Shown here: piece after piece, positions 33,168 through 64,000 of the stretch
How positions within the stretch are numbered: the first letter of the stretch is position 1
Layout of the letters: each line of letters opens with the position of its first letter
DNA from: Dallia pectoralis
Lineage: Eukaryota; Chordata; Actinopteri; Esociformes; Umbridae
DNA: 64,000 bases
Reading direction: 5' to 3'
NCBI GenBank assembly: GCA_029465975.1
Contig: CM055753.1
Span: forward strand, 311,380 to 375,379
Notes under the pieces: model-generated
Databases searched by the model: none
What the model was told of the DNA's origin: nothing
What the model saw: the letters and a program-made list of their open reading frames with translations, nothing else
Made by a program: the position numbers and the translations under genes

Positions 33168-33405
33168 GGTGTTCTCAACTGAATTAACTGCCACAGAATG
33201 TTAGCTTGGCTAGCAGTTAGCTTGATATAATGGGTTTCTTTGCAGTTTTTAGGTACCTTAAAAATCTTCTCTCTCAATTGTTCACAATTAAGTATCCATC
33301 CTTTAATTACTGGTTGAGTCACAAAAAACATACATTTCTGGCAAAAACAAAATTGATTTCAGGAGCTGATATTTTTGCTGCCAACTGCCATTTTTTAGAA
33401 CTCTC

Positions 33406-34173
33406 TCTCCATTGGTCAGCCGGATTTCTAGCAGTAGATTGCATTGTCACGATGGCTGGGCAGCCGGAACGTGGCTTTTTGCAGCCTCGGGTGGTATGCT
33501 CACAAACTCACTTTATAGTATTGGGTTTTGTTCCTAGACATTTTACATTTATACAGTATGTCTACCATCGTGACATAGACGAATGAAATTCAAAGAATGT
33601 ATGGTAGAGAAAATGAGTGAAATACACGAGTCGAACGGATTACCTTTTCAGATGGTTTATTTACATTAATATTGCTTCACAACCCCACAGCAATATGCCC
33701 TCTCGCATTGGACCAGCACTAGTCGAAGCCAGGAAGAGACAGTTCCATGGCCTCAACCGCTTTAATACCCCAACTTTTGACCAGTCAGAAACATCGACAC
33801 ATCCCCCCGTTCACCTCCAATGACCAATCGATATATTCCTAGTCATTCTTATCAGTTAACCCCACCCAGGCAGGATCCAATGTCACACCCATGTTAATCA
33901 CACCTAAACCATTTGCTTTCCCCAAGGCACATTGGAATGTATGGGGGAGGGGTGTCACAGGAGATGTCTGTTCTTCTCCTTTACCAAAATACCTTGTGTG
34001 TTTATAACTAATTATACTAAAATTATATGAAGTTTAACAGATATATACCCAAATGTAAACAAATACTGTAACAACCGAATTATGTAAGCAAACTACTTTT
34101 CTAAACATGTATATGAACTGAAAATCCACCACAAATGCAATCTACTGCTTGAAATCCGACTGACCAATGGAGA
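33406..34173. repeat. 40-bp inverted pair enclosing 688 bp
   Basis: TCTCCATTGGTCAGCCGGAT, TTCTAGCAGTAGATTGCATT (33406-33445) is repeated inverted at 34134-34173 with two mismatches. Inside, 33444-33574 is bounded by TGTCACGATGG and CCATCGTGACA. I see no TSD and cannot name the element. Confidence 0.6.
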
Positions 34174-34944
34174 CCCGTCTTCTTGGAAGTCATCTAAACC
34201 CCGCCCACATGTTACAATTGTGTCAAAAAAATTGGCAACTGCAAAAACAGAACCGAGATCAAAAACCTGAACTCGCAACTGCAAAAAAAGACTGAGAGCA
34301 AAAACCATGGCAGCGTAAGCAGAGATAGAAAAAAATTGCAATACATTTGTCTTTGCATTTAAAACGTTTTGATTTCTTGCGGATCTCGATACATTTTCCT
34401 GGATGTTTAGCATTCAATATTTATTTTTTTGTTTGCAATATATATTTTTTGGTTGCAATAATAATAATTTTGTTTGTTCTTTTTGAGACAAATGTAACTC
34501 CATATCTGTGTATATATCGTAACAATGCTTAGCATCAGCTTGCAAATGTTGTCGCGTCCTGTTGTATTATCTAGCTACAAGCTAACTTTAAAAGTAACTT
34601 TATGTTGATTTCAGAAAAAAAGCCGTGATCGTCCGTGCATTACCTTCCACGTCGTGCACATATCCCTCGATCCAGTTGCTGTACCCTTTTAGCAAAACTC
34701 CTAGGGGAATCATGCAGTCGTTATTTGACCATTTTTCGAAATAGTCCACTGATCGGGGAGACATGAAAGATTTGACGTCCACACAGGTATCGCCATGATG
34801 ACAGACGCCCGCTGCTGGCTGCGCTCTGTCACTGAACTTATTAGAGTGTACCCCCTAGCCTCGTTTTGGTTTTCAAGATGGAGGCGCGGTGAATAAGGCG
34901 AATGAATTCAATTGATTGGTAGAAGGCAAGAAATTGGTGCTAAG
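34174..34944. other. No clear gene
   Basis: AT-rich sequence. A 60-residue frame on the - strand (34600-34782, MDVKSFMSPRSVDYFEKWSN, then NDCMIPLGVLLKGYSNWIEG) has normal protein composition and I half-recognise it as a recurrent fish repeat, but I cannot assign it. No splice-consistent neighbours are seen. Confidence 0.4.
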
Positions 34945-34959
34945 CAGGGGTTAAAGTGG

Positions 34960-36095
34960 GCCGGAACGGTCCGGAACTGCGTTTCCGGCACCTCAGATAA
35001 ATGATTAAATAAATAGATTCATTAATATCAATGATAGACCGATGGAAGGCTTTTGTTAAAAAAATATTGCGTTCACTGTCAAGCCGGGTGTTCCTTTTGA
35101 AGGAGTTTTTCCGCAATCAAAACGTAATATCACCCCGTGGCCCCGCCTTCACAAACACGCTTACCGACGTAATGACGTCATGTTCTCAGACAGTGACGGT
35201 TCTCCTGTCTGATTTGAGTGCCGGTTCCCGCATGCAGACTAAGTCCCAGTGTTTCCAGTTGCTGTTATTCTAGCCATATGAAGTGGATGAGTTAAAAGTT
35301 GAACGTAAAGTAAGCTAATTTTAACATTAATGTAAAATGTCCATAATTTAAACAGGGCAACAAACACAACTTAAAGAAAGAACAAGGCTCTGAGTTAGAC
35401 TATTTGAAGTGCAGTATGGCACTGTTCATCTGCTAGTCAATGACGAATTCACCAAGAATATTTACGTAAACGACAGAGACAAAAATGTCCATGAATACTT
35501 GTTTCCTAATTGGAAAACACATGGCTTTCAGACGGAGCATTTACTACTGATCACAGAGCCGTACTGCACTGACAAGCTGCGCATAAAATAAATGCAGCCT
35601 TTGCCAAATCGCGTGCAGTTTAAAATTGTGCAGCCCTATTGGTAATGTTAATTTCTTCATAACTTGATTCTTATAGATGGAGGAGGATGCAAACGAAGGA
35701 TCACTGATTATTTCCAAGGGTTAGGATTGGTCAGGAAATGCTGCCTAAACAGAACAGGAAGAAAATTACCCTGAAGGACTAGCTGATAGCCTAAGTCATT
35801 GTTTTTACATGTTCTTTTTAAATCAGGCAATTGGTAGCCTATTAAGTCTACCAAGCATTGTTGTTATGTGATCTTTTGATATGGAATTGGACAATAAAAA
35901 GTTTAGTGTTTTAATATAACTTTAGTCCAGGCCGTGGAACAGGGTAATTTACGCTATAATGTACTATACAAATGACTTATTTGGCCTGATGCAGAGCAGA
36001 TTGCCAAAGATTCTCCATTTTTAATGTTTACTGATTGCAGTTGATTTAAGCTGAAGTGACTCTTAGTACCACTTTTCAAATTCCATATTTTCACC
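34960..36095 (+). other. hAT 5' region
   Basis: Holds no complete gene. Small frames at 35031-35273 and 35409-35591 lack recognised domains. A possible short coding exon with RRITDYFQG at about 35690-35720 resembles N-termini of hAT proteins. Confidence 0.45.
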
Positions 36096-37859
36096 ATGAT
36101 TAGGGGAATGAAAGCAGCCCAGGTCACAGCTCAGGGACGCATCAGTAGTAGCATTGCAGCCCAATATCAGCACCTCAGCCCAGCTCAGTCCAGCATCAGC
36201 ACTACTGCACAGCTCAGCAGCAACCCAGCGGCAGCCAAGCACAGCCCTGCCCAGCCTAGCAGTAGCAGTAATAGCATAGCACAGGCCAGTAACACCACAG
36301 CCCAAAGCAGTAGCTTAGAACAGAATTTGCCAGATTGTTGGGGAATTTCTCAATATGAATATTTCAAACAAGCATATACGTTTATCAATGTCTCTAACAA
36401 GAAGCTAGGGTGTTCTGTATGCAAAAGTGCAACATCACTTGGTGTTTACAGACAAGGATCTCAAAGGTACACTTTTTCCAGTGAATGGCAAAACTGTAAA
36501 ATTTCCCCATATGGAAGAACAAAAACTAAACAAATCACAGACCACCCCGAACTTGTTGACTTGCAAAAGGCAAATGGGGTCAACATCGGCACAGTACTGC
36601 ACTCAAATGTGACATGTGGCGATATCATACAATTAATTTCAAAAGAAATGAAAGGTGCCTTAATGGCAAGCATTATGTCTACAAGGCCGAAACTCACCAT
36701 ACTTATCGATAAGGGCACTGCTTTAAGCAAAAAATCATGCCTTGTTGTGTACCTGAGGTGCTCCGTTAATAATTCTGAACCAACTACATTTTTCTTAGAC
36801 TTGGTGGAACTTCAGTCCACTAATGCAGAGGGAATTACTGAGGCTCTTTTGAATTGTTTGTTAGGTCATGGCCTTGACAATGCCTTTCTCAATGAGTGTT
36901 TGTTTGGATTTTGCTCTGATGGAGCCTCTGTTATGTTAGGGAGAAAAGCTGGAGTCTTTAGCAGGCTAAAAAACAAGTTCCCACGTCTGATCGGCTGGCA
37001 TTGTTTAAACCATAGACTCGAGCTGGCGGTTGGGGATGCTGTTAAGCAGTGCACGGAAATTAATCACTTTTCAAGTTTCATGGACAAATTGTACTGTCTG
37101 TACCACCAATCCCCCAATAATCAAAGGGAGCTCAGTTCTGCCGCCTCAGAATTAGGAATTGTGGTTAAAAAGATTGGCAGAGTCCTGAATGTGAGGTGGG
37201 TGGCCTCATCACACAGAACAGTGAAGGCAGTGTGGACAATGCATGAGGCGCTTTATGCTAATTTCTGCAAAGCCAGTCATGATGCTGAACGCAGTGCAAA
37301 TGAGAGATGTATGTTTCAGGGTCTTGCAACAAAGCTCTCATCAGGGGACTTTATAAAGAACATGGGTCTCATGCTTGATGCTTTGGAGGAGCTTAAAGAT
37401 TAATCTGAAAGTTTGCAGTCAAGGGACATATCATTATCTCGAGCTGTGCACCTGGTTGAGAGAGAAGTTTATACTTTTTTAGCCAGACAACACAACCCTG
37501 GACCATACTACAGACAGGCATCTGAAGCAGTGGAGACTGGAACATTTTATGGGGTAACACTGCAAAAGGACTCTAGAGTAAAACCAGTTGATCCTCAAAA
37601 ATTGTATGAAGCTCTGGCTGAAAGTGTGCGCTCAAGAATGGTGACTGAAAGTGAAAAGTCACTTTTTGTCGAAATTAATATTCTTGTGCCAGAAGCCTGG
37701 CCATCACCGTTGCCAGTGTTTTATGGAGAGGATGAGATAAGAGAGCTCTGTGACCTTTTCTGGGCCCAGTTTTTCGAAAGTAATCCACTAGGATTTTGGG
37801 TAACGGATTGGATTAAATCTGGGAAATGGGTTTTTCAAAAGAAAAAACGGATTACATAA
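36096..37859 (+). pseudogene. hAT transposase (KIAA1586-like), main part, with one in-frame stop
   Basis: The frame 36096-37403 (435 aa) starts after a low-complexity Ser/Ala/Gln stretch (residues 1-75). It shows LGCSVCKSATSLGV, LIDKGTALSKKSCLVVYL, FGFCSDGASVMLGRKAGVFS, WHCLNHRLELAVGDAV and LNVRWVASSHRTVKAV. This order (substrate Asp region, SDGASVM, HCxxHRLELA, RWVASS) is that of the KIAA1586-like hAT transposases. A TAA at 37401-37403 interrupts it, but the same frame continues (LQSRDISLSRAVHLVEREVY) until a MITE at 37763. A further N-terminal exon may lie near 35680, where RRITDYFQG can be read. Confidence 0.8.
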
Positions 37860-38650
37860 TCGGATTAGATAACGTAATCCAATCTTGGTTTTGATCCGGA
37901 TCAAACCTTTAGTTTGGGGTTTTCAGAACTTTTTTGTAGGATTTGGATCACTTTGATCCAAAAAAAATGGATTAAACTGATCCCATCAGAGGGGTGGATT
38001 CAGCGTGGATTTCATGGCCAAAATGTAATGAAAACGTTATAAATGTATCATATAATACTATATTTGGATCATGCAGTATCTTACAAGATATCCTATTTAT
38101 TCATAATGTTTTAATTTGATTTGTTCATCCGTCAGGCTACAGTGATTAGGTAGGCTTTAACGTATTCAGCCTTTCAGTATAGGCCTACAGCAAAGTAGAA
38201 AGAGTTTGTCCTCATAAAATAATCACCCAAACAGCTGTCAAAATTGACCAAAAACAATAGATTTTATTCTGTCACTAATTGATATATGTATTCATCACAA
38301 TTGAAAACATTTTTGTTTTTAGAATATTTATTAGTGATGCATGCAATGATTACAGAATAACCAAAAAACTGCAACGAATGGCAATCACTGGTTTTTGAAA
38401 TCCAAAACAAATCCTAATCAGAAATAGTGTCTAACTATTGCGTCCCTTGTTGCACGTCCGGTTTGAGCACTGGTTATCCAGATTTGGTGATCCTGAAAAG
38501 TTCCTATCCGGATCAGATTGATCCAATCCGATGTTGCTTTGAAAAACTGGCTCAAAAGTAAGATGGATTACGTGATCACGGATCGCAAAAAAAAGGTTTA
38601 CTAAATCCGGATCAATTTTATCCGGATTAAACCTTTTGAAAAACTGGCCC
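37763..38650. mobile_element. Harbinger-type MITE within the hAT transposase gene
   Basis: The ends GGCCCAGTTTTTCGAAAG and, inverted, GGGCCAGTTTTTCAAAAG are flanked by CTG on both sides (37760-37762, 38651-38653). GGATTA and GATCCGG motifs recur near both ends. No transposase. The CWG target agrees with the Harbinger at 6881. Confidence 0.78.
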
Positions 38651-38653
38651 CTG

Positions 38654-39005
38654 GTGTCAGACAGAGATTCAGAGATTTCGAAGACATCTAGAAATTCCGG
38701 TAACTGATGGGCTGCTAAAACTGCAGCATGCAGTGAAATCACTTGCTGTTAGCAGTGCTGACTGTGAAGGGGGATTCTCTGAAATGAACGTCACAATAAC
38801 ACCACTAAGAGCTCAACTAAAAATCCAAAAGGTGTCAGCACTAATGTTCATTTCTTTGGTTGGACCTCCTGTGAATCAGTGGAATCCGCAGAAATATGTA
38901 AAGAAATGGGTGCTCACAAGAAGAGCAGCTGATCACACAGCCTGTCCACAAACGAAACCAGTGCAAATCAAGTCCCAGTACCAGTCAATATGGGAGCTAT
39001 TTTGA
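38654..39005 (+). pseudogene. hAT transposase C-terminus (dimerisation domain) after the MITE
   Basis: The frame continues the transposase directly when the MITE and one TSD copy are disregarded. It contains SLAVSSADCEGGFSEMNVTI and KVSALMFISLVGPP, the equivalent of the hAT C-terminal dimerisation block (SxxCERxFS type, with GG in place of ER). It ends at TGA 39005, about 510 bp before the right terminus. Confidence 0.8.
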
Positions 39006-39514
39006 CTGGATGTGAGAATAACCACAATGTTTGGACCATCATACATTGTAGGTTTGTTGTTGTTTCTTGTTTTATAATACAGCAAAACTTTGATTCTGCA
39101 TTTTGACTTTGACATTGTCTCTGTAATGGGTCTATCTAGGTTGTAATTTATTTATGTTATAGTTGTATTCAGGCATTTTGGTGTGTACAATTTGAGTCAG
39201 TCTTGGACTTCCTATTTTTATTTATTTTTATTTACATTGTGAAAAACAAGGTTGTGTTCCATCTTGTGGAGTTCAGCAATTTTACCATAGTGTCATCATC
39301 ATATCAGTGTAGATGTACATAGACAAAAGTAAAACCATTAAAATATCTAATAAATACATATTGTGATAATTGGTGCCACTGTCACATTCTTGTCCCAAAA
39401 AGTATTGCTATACCACATTACTCATTATGTTGTCCCACGGTGAGTCATTTTTCCCTGATGAACCTACACAAAATTTGAGGGTTCCCCCACCTGCCAAATC
39501 CCACTTTAACCACT
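39006..39514 (+). other. hAT 3' region
   Basis: Non-coding sequence between the transposase stop and the right terminus, AT-rich. Confidence 0.6.
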
Positions 39515-39523
39515 GGTGCTAAG

Positions 39524-39924
39524 CAAGGTAAAATGTATGAATAGTAAGGGGGGATTGAGCAGGTGGATGAGTTGGCAAAGAGGACCTAAAAGAAACGAAA
39601 TACAGAAATGCAATGATATAATATATATACAGAAAATATATAGCACAGAGAGATTTGATGAGGAGTAGTCTGAATGAATTAGGAGTGCAGGATTTCATGT
39701 TAAAGGATTACTGAGCATATGGGTAGGAGAGCACAGTTTAGCTTTCTTATGGGACTGGGACACAGGGGTTTTCTATAAGATATCAGGATAAGCAGTAATA
39801 TGATGCCAGGGTAGCTTTGGTTTAATGGGGTGTATTTTTTTAAACAATTTTTATTATACATTTTTTATTTTTAATGGGTGGTGAAGCTTGCGAGAATTTT
39901 AGGGCTTTAGATTATAAGTCTCCG
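39524..39924. other. No gene seen
   Basis: AT-rich spacer between the hAT element and the candidate trappc9 promoter. No repeats recognised. Confidence 0.6.
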
Positions 39925-40064
39925 GAGCAGAAGGTGGCGCTAATGCGCCAATAAGCTGGATGCCAACCGCCGTAATACACGAAGAAGAGGAAGAGGAGGA
40001 AGAAGAAACAGTCTAACGTCATTGTTTTGAGCGAAGAGAAGTGTCCAGCCAGACGTTAAACAAG
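39925..40064 (+). promoter_or_regulatory. Candidate trappc9 promoter and non-coding first exon
   Basis: This GC-richer stretch lies 1.5 kb upstream of the first coding exon, after the end of a hAT insertion. It contains a GGTGGCGCTAATGCGCC block, GCCAACCGCC, and a purine tract of GAAGAAGAGGAAGAGG type. I recall this arrangement as common just upstream of or within first exons of fish genes. It then reads to two possible donors, CAAG-GTAACA (40064/40065) and CAAG-GTAAAT (40079/40080). The first coding exon needs such an upstream exon. The exact transcription start cannot be seen. Confidence 0.45.
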
Positions 40065-40234
40065 GTAACATCTAACAAGGTAAATGCTGAAACATTATAA
40101 TGCTTGTCAGGGTTAAGAAATGCTGTTGTTTCAGAAGTTAACAAGCCTGACGACAAAAACCAGTGGTGAATAAAGCCTGGGAACCTGTCAGTTACTGTGA
40201 CGTTAGCTAGCTGGTGCTAGTCAGATAATCTGGA

Positions 40235-41200
40235 ATAAACATTCGACATGGGGAACAGTGTAGTAGTTACACTAACTGATCATGGAACTTCTCTTATTGA
40301 ACATGGGGAACTGTAGTAGTTACACTAACTGATCATGGAACCACTCTTATTGAACATGGGGGACTGTAGTAGTTACACTAACTGAACATAGAACCACAAT
40401 TATTGAACATGGGGAACTGTAGGAGTTACACTAACTGAACATGGAACCACTCTTATTGAACATGAGGGACTGTACGAGTTACACTAACTGAACATAGAAC
40501 CACTATTATTGAACATGGGAGACTGTAGTAGTTGTACTAACTGAACATAGAACCACTCTTATTGAACATGGGGAACTGTAGGAGTTACACTAACTGAACA
40601 TAGAACCACTCTTATTGAACATGGGGAACTGTAGGAGTTACACTAACTGAACATAGAACCACTATTATTGAACATGGGAGACTGTAGTAGTTGCACTAAC
40701 TGAACGTAGAACCACTATTATTGAACATGGGGAACTGTAGTAGTTACACTAACTGAACATAGAACCACTCTTATTGAACATGGGAGACTGTAGTAGTTGC
40801 ACTAACTGAACATAGAACCACTATTATTGAACATGGGGAACTGTAGTAGTTACACTAACTGAACATAGAACCACTCTTATTGAACATGGGGAACTGTAGT
40901 AGTTACACTAACTGAACATGGAACCACTCTTATTGAACATGGGGAACTGTAGGAGTTACACTAACTGAACATGGAACCACTCTTATTGAACATGGGGAAC
41001 TGTAGTAGTTACACTAACTGAACATGGAACCACTCTTATTGAACATGGGAAACTGTAGGAGTTACACTAACTGAACATGGAACCACTCTTATTGAACATG
41101 GGAGACTGTAGTAGTTACACTAACTGAACATAGAACCACTCTTATTGAACATGGGGAACTGTAGGAGTTACACTAACTGAACATGGAACCACTCTTATTG
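40235..41200 (+). repeat. Minisatellite, about 53-bp unit, about 18 copies, upstream of trappc9 exon 1
   Basis: The unit reads roughly TTACACTAACTGAACATGGA, ACCACTCTTATTGAACATGG, GGAACTGTAGTAG and repeats head to tail with single-base variants (GTAGTAG/GTAGGAG, CATGGAA/CATAGAA, GGGGAAC/GGGAGAC). About 960 bp divided by 53 gives about 18 copies. It lies in the inferred 5' UTR intron, so length variation could alter spacing between promoter and coding exons. Confidence 0.9.
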
Positions 41201-41297
41201 AAATGCTTCAAGTTCACAGTCTTTTACTCTGGCAAGTGTATCAGACATGTAAGATGGATAGCTGGTGTTGTTGAAAATGGATAACACGTCACATCTG

Positions 41298-41335
41298 TGT
41301 TTAGGGGTGTGGGGACTGAGGCTTTGTCTCCGTCT
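41298..41335 (+). repeat. Single copy of the intron-1 MITE minisatellite unit
   Basis: TGTTTAGGGGTGTGGGGACT, GAGGCTTTGTCTCCG matches the unit repeated inside the MITE at 41956-42411, but here stands alone, before exon 1 and outside that element. Confidence 0.8.
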
Positions 41336-41546
41336 GTACGTCTCACGCTGTATCTTATACGCCACCACATTTGCACGATTTTGGCAACCAGCATTGGGTG
41401 ATTGACTTGTCTAGCCATCGTATATCTGTATTACTTCACACAGTCACTGCATGTTATGTATGATGTATTTGTTAAGCCGCATTTGACTGAATTAGGAGAA
41501 TTAAGTTTTCCTGGTTTCCCACACTTTGCAGAGCCCACTCACTAAG

Positions 41547-62240
<20,694 letters not shown>

Positions 62241-64000
62241 GTAAAATTCCCTCTACAGCGCTGCTATGGGAATTATGTTTCCATCTGGTCTATTAGGAGC
62301 GTTCTGTGCGTACTACGGCTAATCACTTTTACTCAGTTATGAGTATAACCCCTTTTTCAGAACAGAGAGGAATTGAATAGCCTCACATTGGCCTGACCTG
62401 AGCATTATTTAAAGGATCTTCAAGAACACTAGGGTAATACATATTTACAGCACAACTGTACTTCAAGGGAAACACACCATTGATGTGAGCCCTGCACTGA
62501 CCCCGGCTTTTGTAAAGTTCCAGACGGCACATGCGAGTTCAGGCTCTCTCTCTCTCCCTCTCCTCATAAGCTGCTGTATAACACATGGCTCTTGACCCTC
62601 AACCCCACTCACCCCACTTCAGCGCCAAGGGTCGAAGCGTAGAGTAAACTGTTTGATGACAGAGAAACGATAGAGCAATCCTCATTCAATGGACTTACTT
62701 GAGAAGGATTTTTGTCATGCGGAGACTTGTTGACCTGCCTTGACGTGGCCATGTGAAGGAGAGTGTACTCTACAGAGTTGTGAAACCATAGTACCTTAGT
62801 GGAGCTGGCTATTCTGTGTTTTTTTCTCTCTTATCTTATATAAGAATATTATATTATATTCTTTTATAATGTCATATTTTGTATGTATTGTATAAATTAT
62901 GAAAGTCTGGGGGACCTCAAAATAAACCAGCACTGGCTCGGTGTTGTCAGTCACAATCAAGGTCAAAGGTCGATTTTTCACTGCCAGAATGTGGTTTACT
63001 TTATTAGGAAGTAAAGATAGAAATCAATATAGATTCAACCAGGCAAAGTTTTTCACACAACAAAATATGCAGAGCAATTAAGTCTATAATTGCTCAATTT
63101 CTCAAACCTTGATATATGAATACTTTTAACTAAGATTGAAAGTTGTTTAAAAAAAGCTAATAAGTCCAGTTGAAGGTTGGTTTTCGTTATTGATTATTAA
63201 AAAGTCAGTATTAGTCATCCAACAATGTATATGCTGTTTTTTTGCTCTCATACTCTAAAACAGTATCTAGATGACACACCTCTCTCTAGTTTGAATATGT
63301 AAATTCCCAATGCCCCAGGGCAGTGAAGAAGACATTGCCATTTGCAGATGTGTAGCGTACTGTGTGGGGTCAATAAAGACCCCATGGCCCTTATCAGGTC
63401 CTGGATAACGTTGGGTGATGACCATGATGGAGATGACCACAATCTCTTGGGAAATTGGGCTACTTCCATACTATAGTGATGAATATAGTACTGGTGCAGC
63501 CAACTGTGGCCATCACACCGAATGAAGAATTTTGTCTTGTGGTTTTTATGTACATTTTAGCAGTTTCTACTAAGCAGTACAGCTTTCTTATTGGCTGGCC
63601 TCTGAGAGCCCCGGCCAAGGGAGAGGTGTCAGGTGAGAGTTTATCTAACTATGAGGAGACGAGAGCTGGCCTTGCCCCTGGTGCTGGAGGCTAGTCCGAG
63701 AGGAAATGGGGCTCAATAGTGCTTTTCAAAAGGGCTGGTCAGCTGGCAGAGTGGTGGAGGAATGGAGGAGCAAATGGGTTTTTTAATTGTCTAGGGAGCC
63801 CTTTCGATACTCTCTTCTATTACTGGGGTGAAAGTATTGCCTCTCTGTCTGCCTCCCTCTCTTTCTGTCACATTTCCACACACACAGGATCTCCCTTAAT
63901 TTCCCCCACATACTCTTCCATTCTTTGTTTTACTCCTGTTCCACCGTCTTTGTTTCTATCATGTATAATACTTCTCTCTATTTGAAGGGACGTTAAAATG
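62241..64000 (+). other. trappc9 intron 9 (start)
   Basis: No exon with the expected continuation of TRAPPC9 is found in these 1760 bases. A short TC tract at about 62546-62568 and TC-rich sequence at 63840-63980 are present. No transposon ends are recognised. Confidence 0.7.

Larger units (their letters stand above)
28511..33404 (-). mobile_element. Tx1/L1-like LINE, copy B
   Basis: Same family organisation as copy A: ORF1 33167-32278, ORF2 32091-28729, 3' UTR to 28511 with the same AATTGAATTG end on a (GA)n tract. Solo LTR 30738-31108 lies between endonuclease and RT. The 5' border near 33404 is inferred from the adjoining inverted pair and is uncertain. Confidence 0.8.
34945..39515 (+). 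mobile_element. hAT transposon with KIAA1586-like transposase
   Basis: The ends CAGGGGTTAAAGTGGG and, inverted, CAGTGGTTAAAGTGGG are flanked by a perfect 8-bp TSD GTGCTAAG (34937-34944, 39516-39523). It carries one long transposase gene on + and a Harbinger-type MITE (37763-38650) inside it. Total 4571 bp, or about 3.7 kb without the MITE, which suits an autonomous hAT. Confidence 0.9.

Noticed and set aside
40235..41200. CRISPR-like or coding repeat array
   Set aside because: Direct tandem units without spacers and without a conserved open frame; minisatellite.
62241..64000. Tenth trappc9 exon
   Set aside because: No frame here matches the expected continuation of the protein.

Overview
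This is vertebrate, almost certainly ray-finned fish, nuclear DNA. One host gene is recognisable: the 5' half of trappc9 on the + strand. Nine coding exons with clean GT-AG borders lie between 41547 and 62240, all in phase, giving about 451 N-terminal residues of a protein that is roughly 1150 aa in mammals. The rest of the gene lies beyond position 64000. Coding exon 1 has a splice acceptor 15 nt before its ATG, so at least one non-coding 5' exon lies upstream; a candidate ends near 40064. I see no bacterial-type operons, CRISPR arrays or host RNA genes.

Nearly everything else is transposable-element DNA, much of it nested, and several insertions can be delimited to the base by target-site duplications (TSDs). 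Region 1-4972 holds a BED-finger hAT transposase remnant (- strand), two minisatellites and a tRNA-type SINE. Region 4973-15879 is bracketed by matching TTAA-flanked ends of a piggyBac-like element. Inside it lies a Gypsy-type LTR element (6642-13325, TSD GTAAA), whose 3' LTR contains a two-gene PIF/Harbinger element (6881-9434, TSD CAG). Region 16180-22119 holds MITEs, an L2 LINE fragment with a hairpin, a hAT remnant, and a hAT-type element that splits a (TC)n microsatellite.

Region 22269-33404 carries two Tx1/L1-like LINEs on the - strand, in tandem. Both have 3' ends abutting (TC)n microsatellites, and each is split by a solo LTR of one family with its own perfect TSD (CACTT and ATGTG). 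Region 34945-39515 is a hAT element with a perfect 8-bp TSD (GTGCTAAG). Its KIAA1586-like transposase gene is broken by one in-frame stop and one Harbinger-type MITE.

Within trappc9, intron 1 holds a hAT MITE carrying an internal minisatellite. Intron 2 is almost entirely an antisense L2 LINE with nested hAT elements. Intron 8 holds an 842-bp Kolobok-like foldback and an internally deleted hAT with a small ORF. A 53-bp minisatellite of about 18 copies lies just upstream of the first coding exon. The TE genes are mostly decayed. The features most worth following up are the microsatellite-associated LINE tandem, the well-preserved hAT, the 27-nt trappc9 exon and the large foldback. I found no clear evidence of a wholly new biological system.
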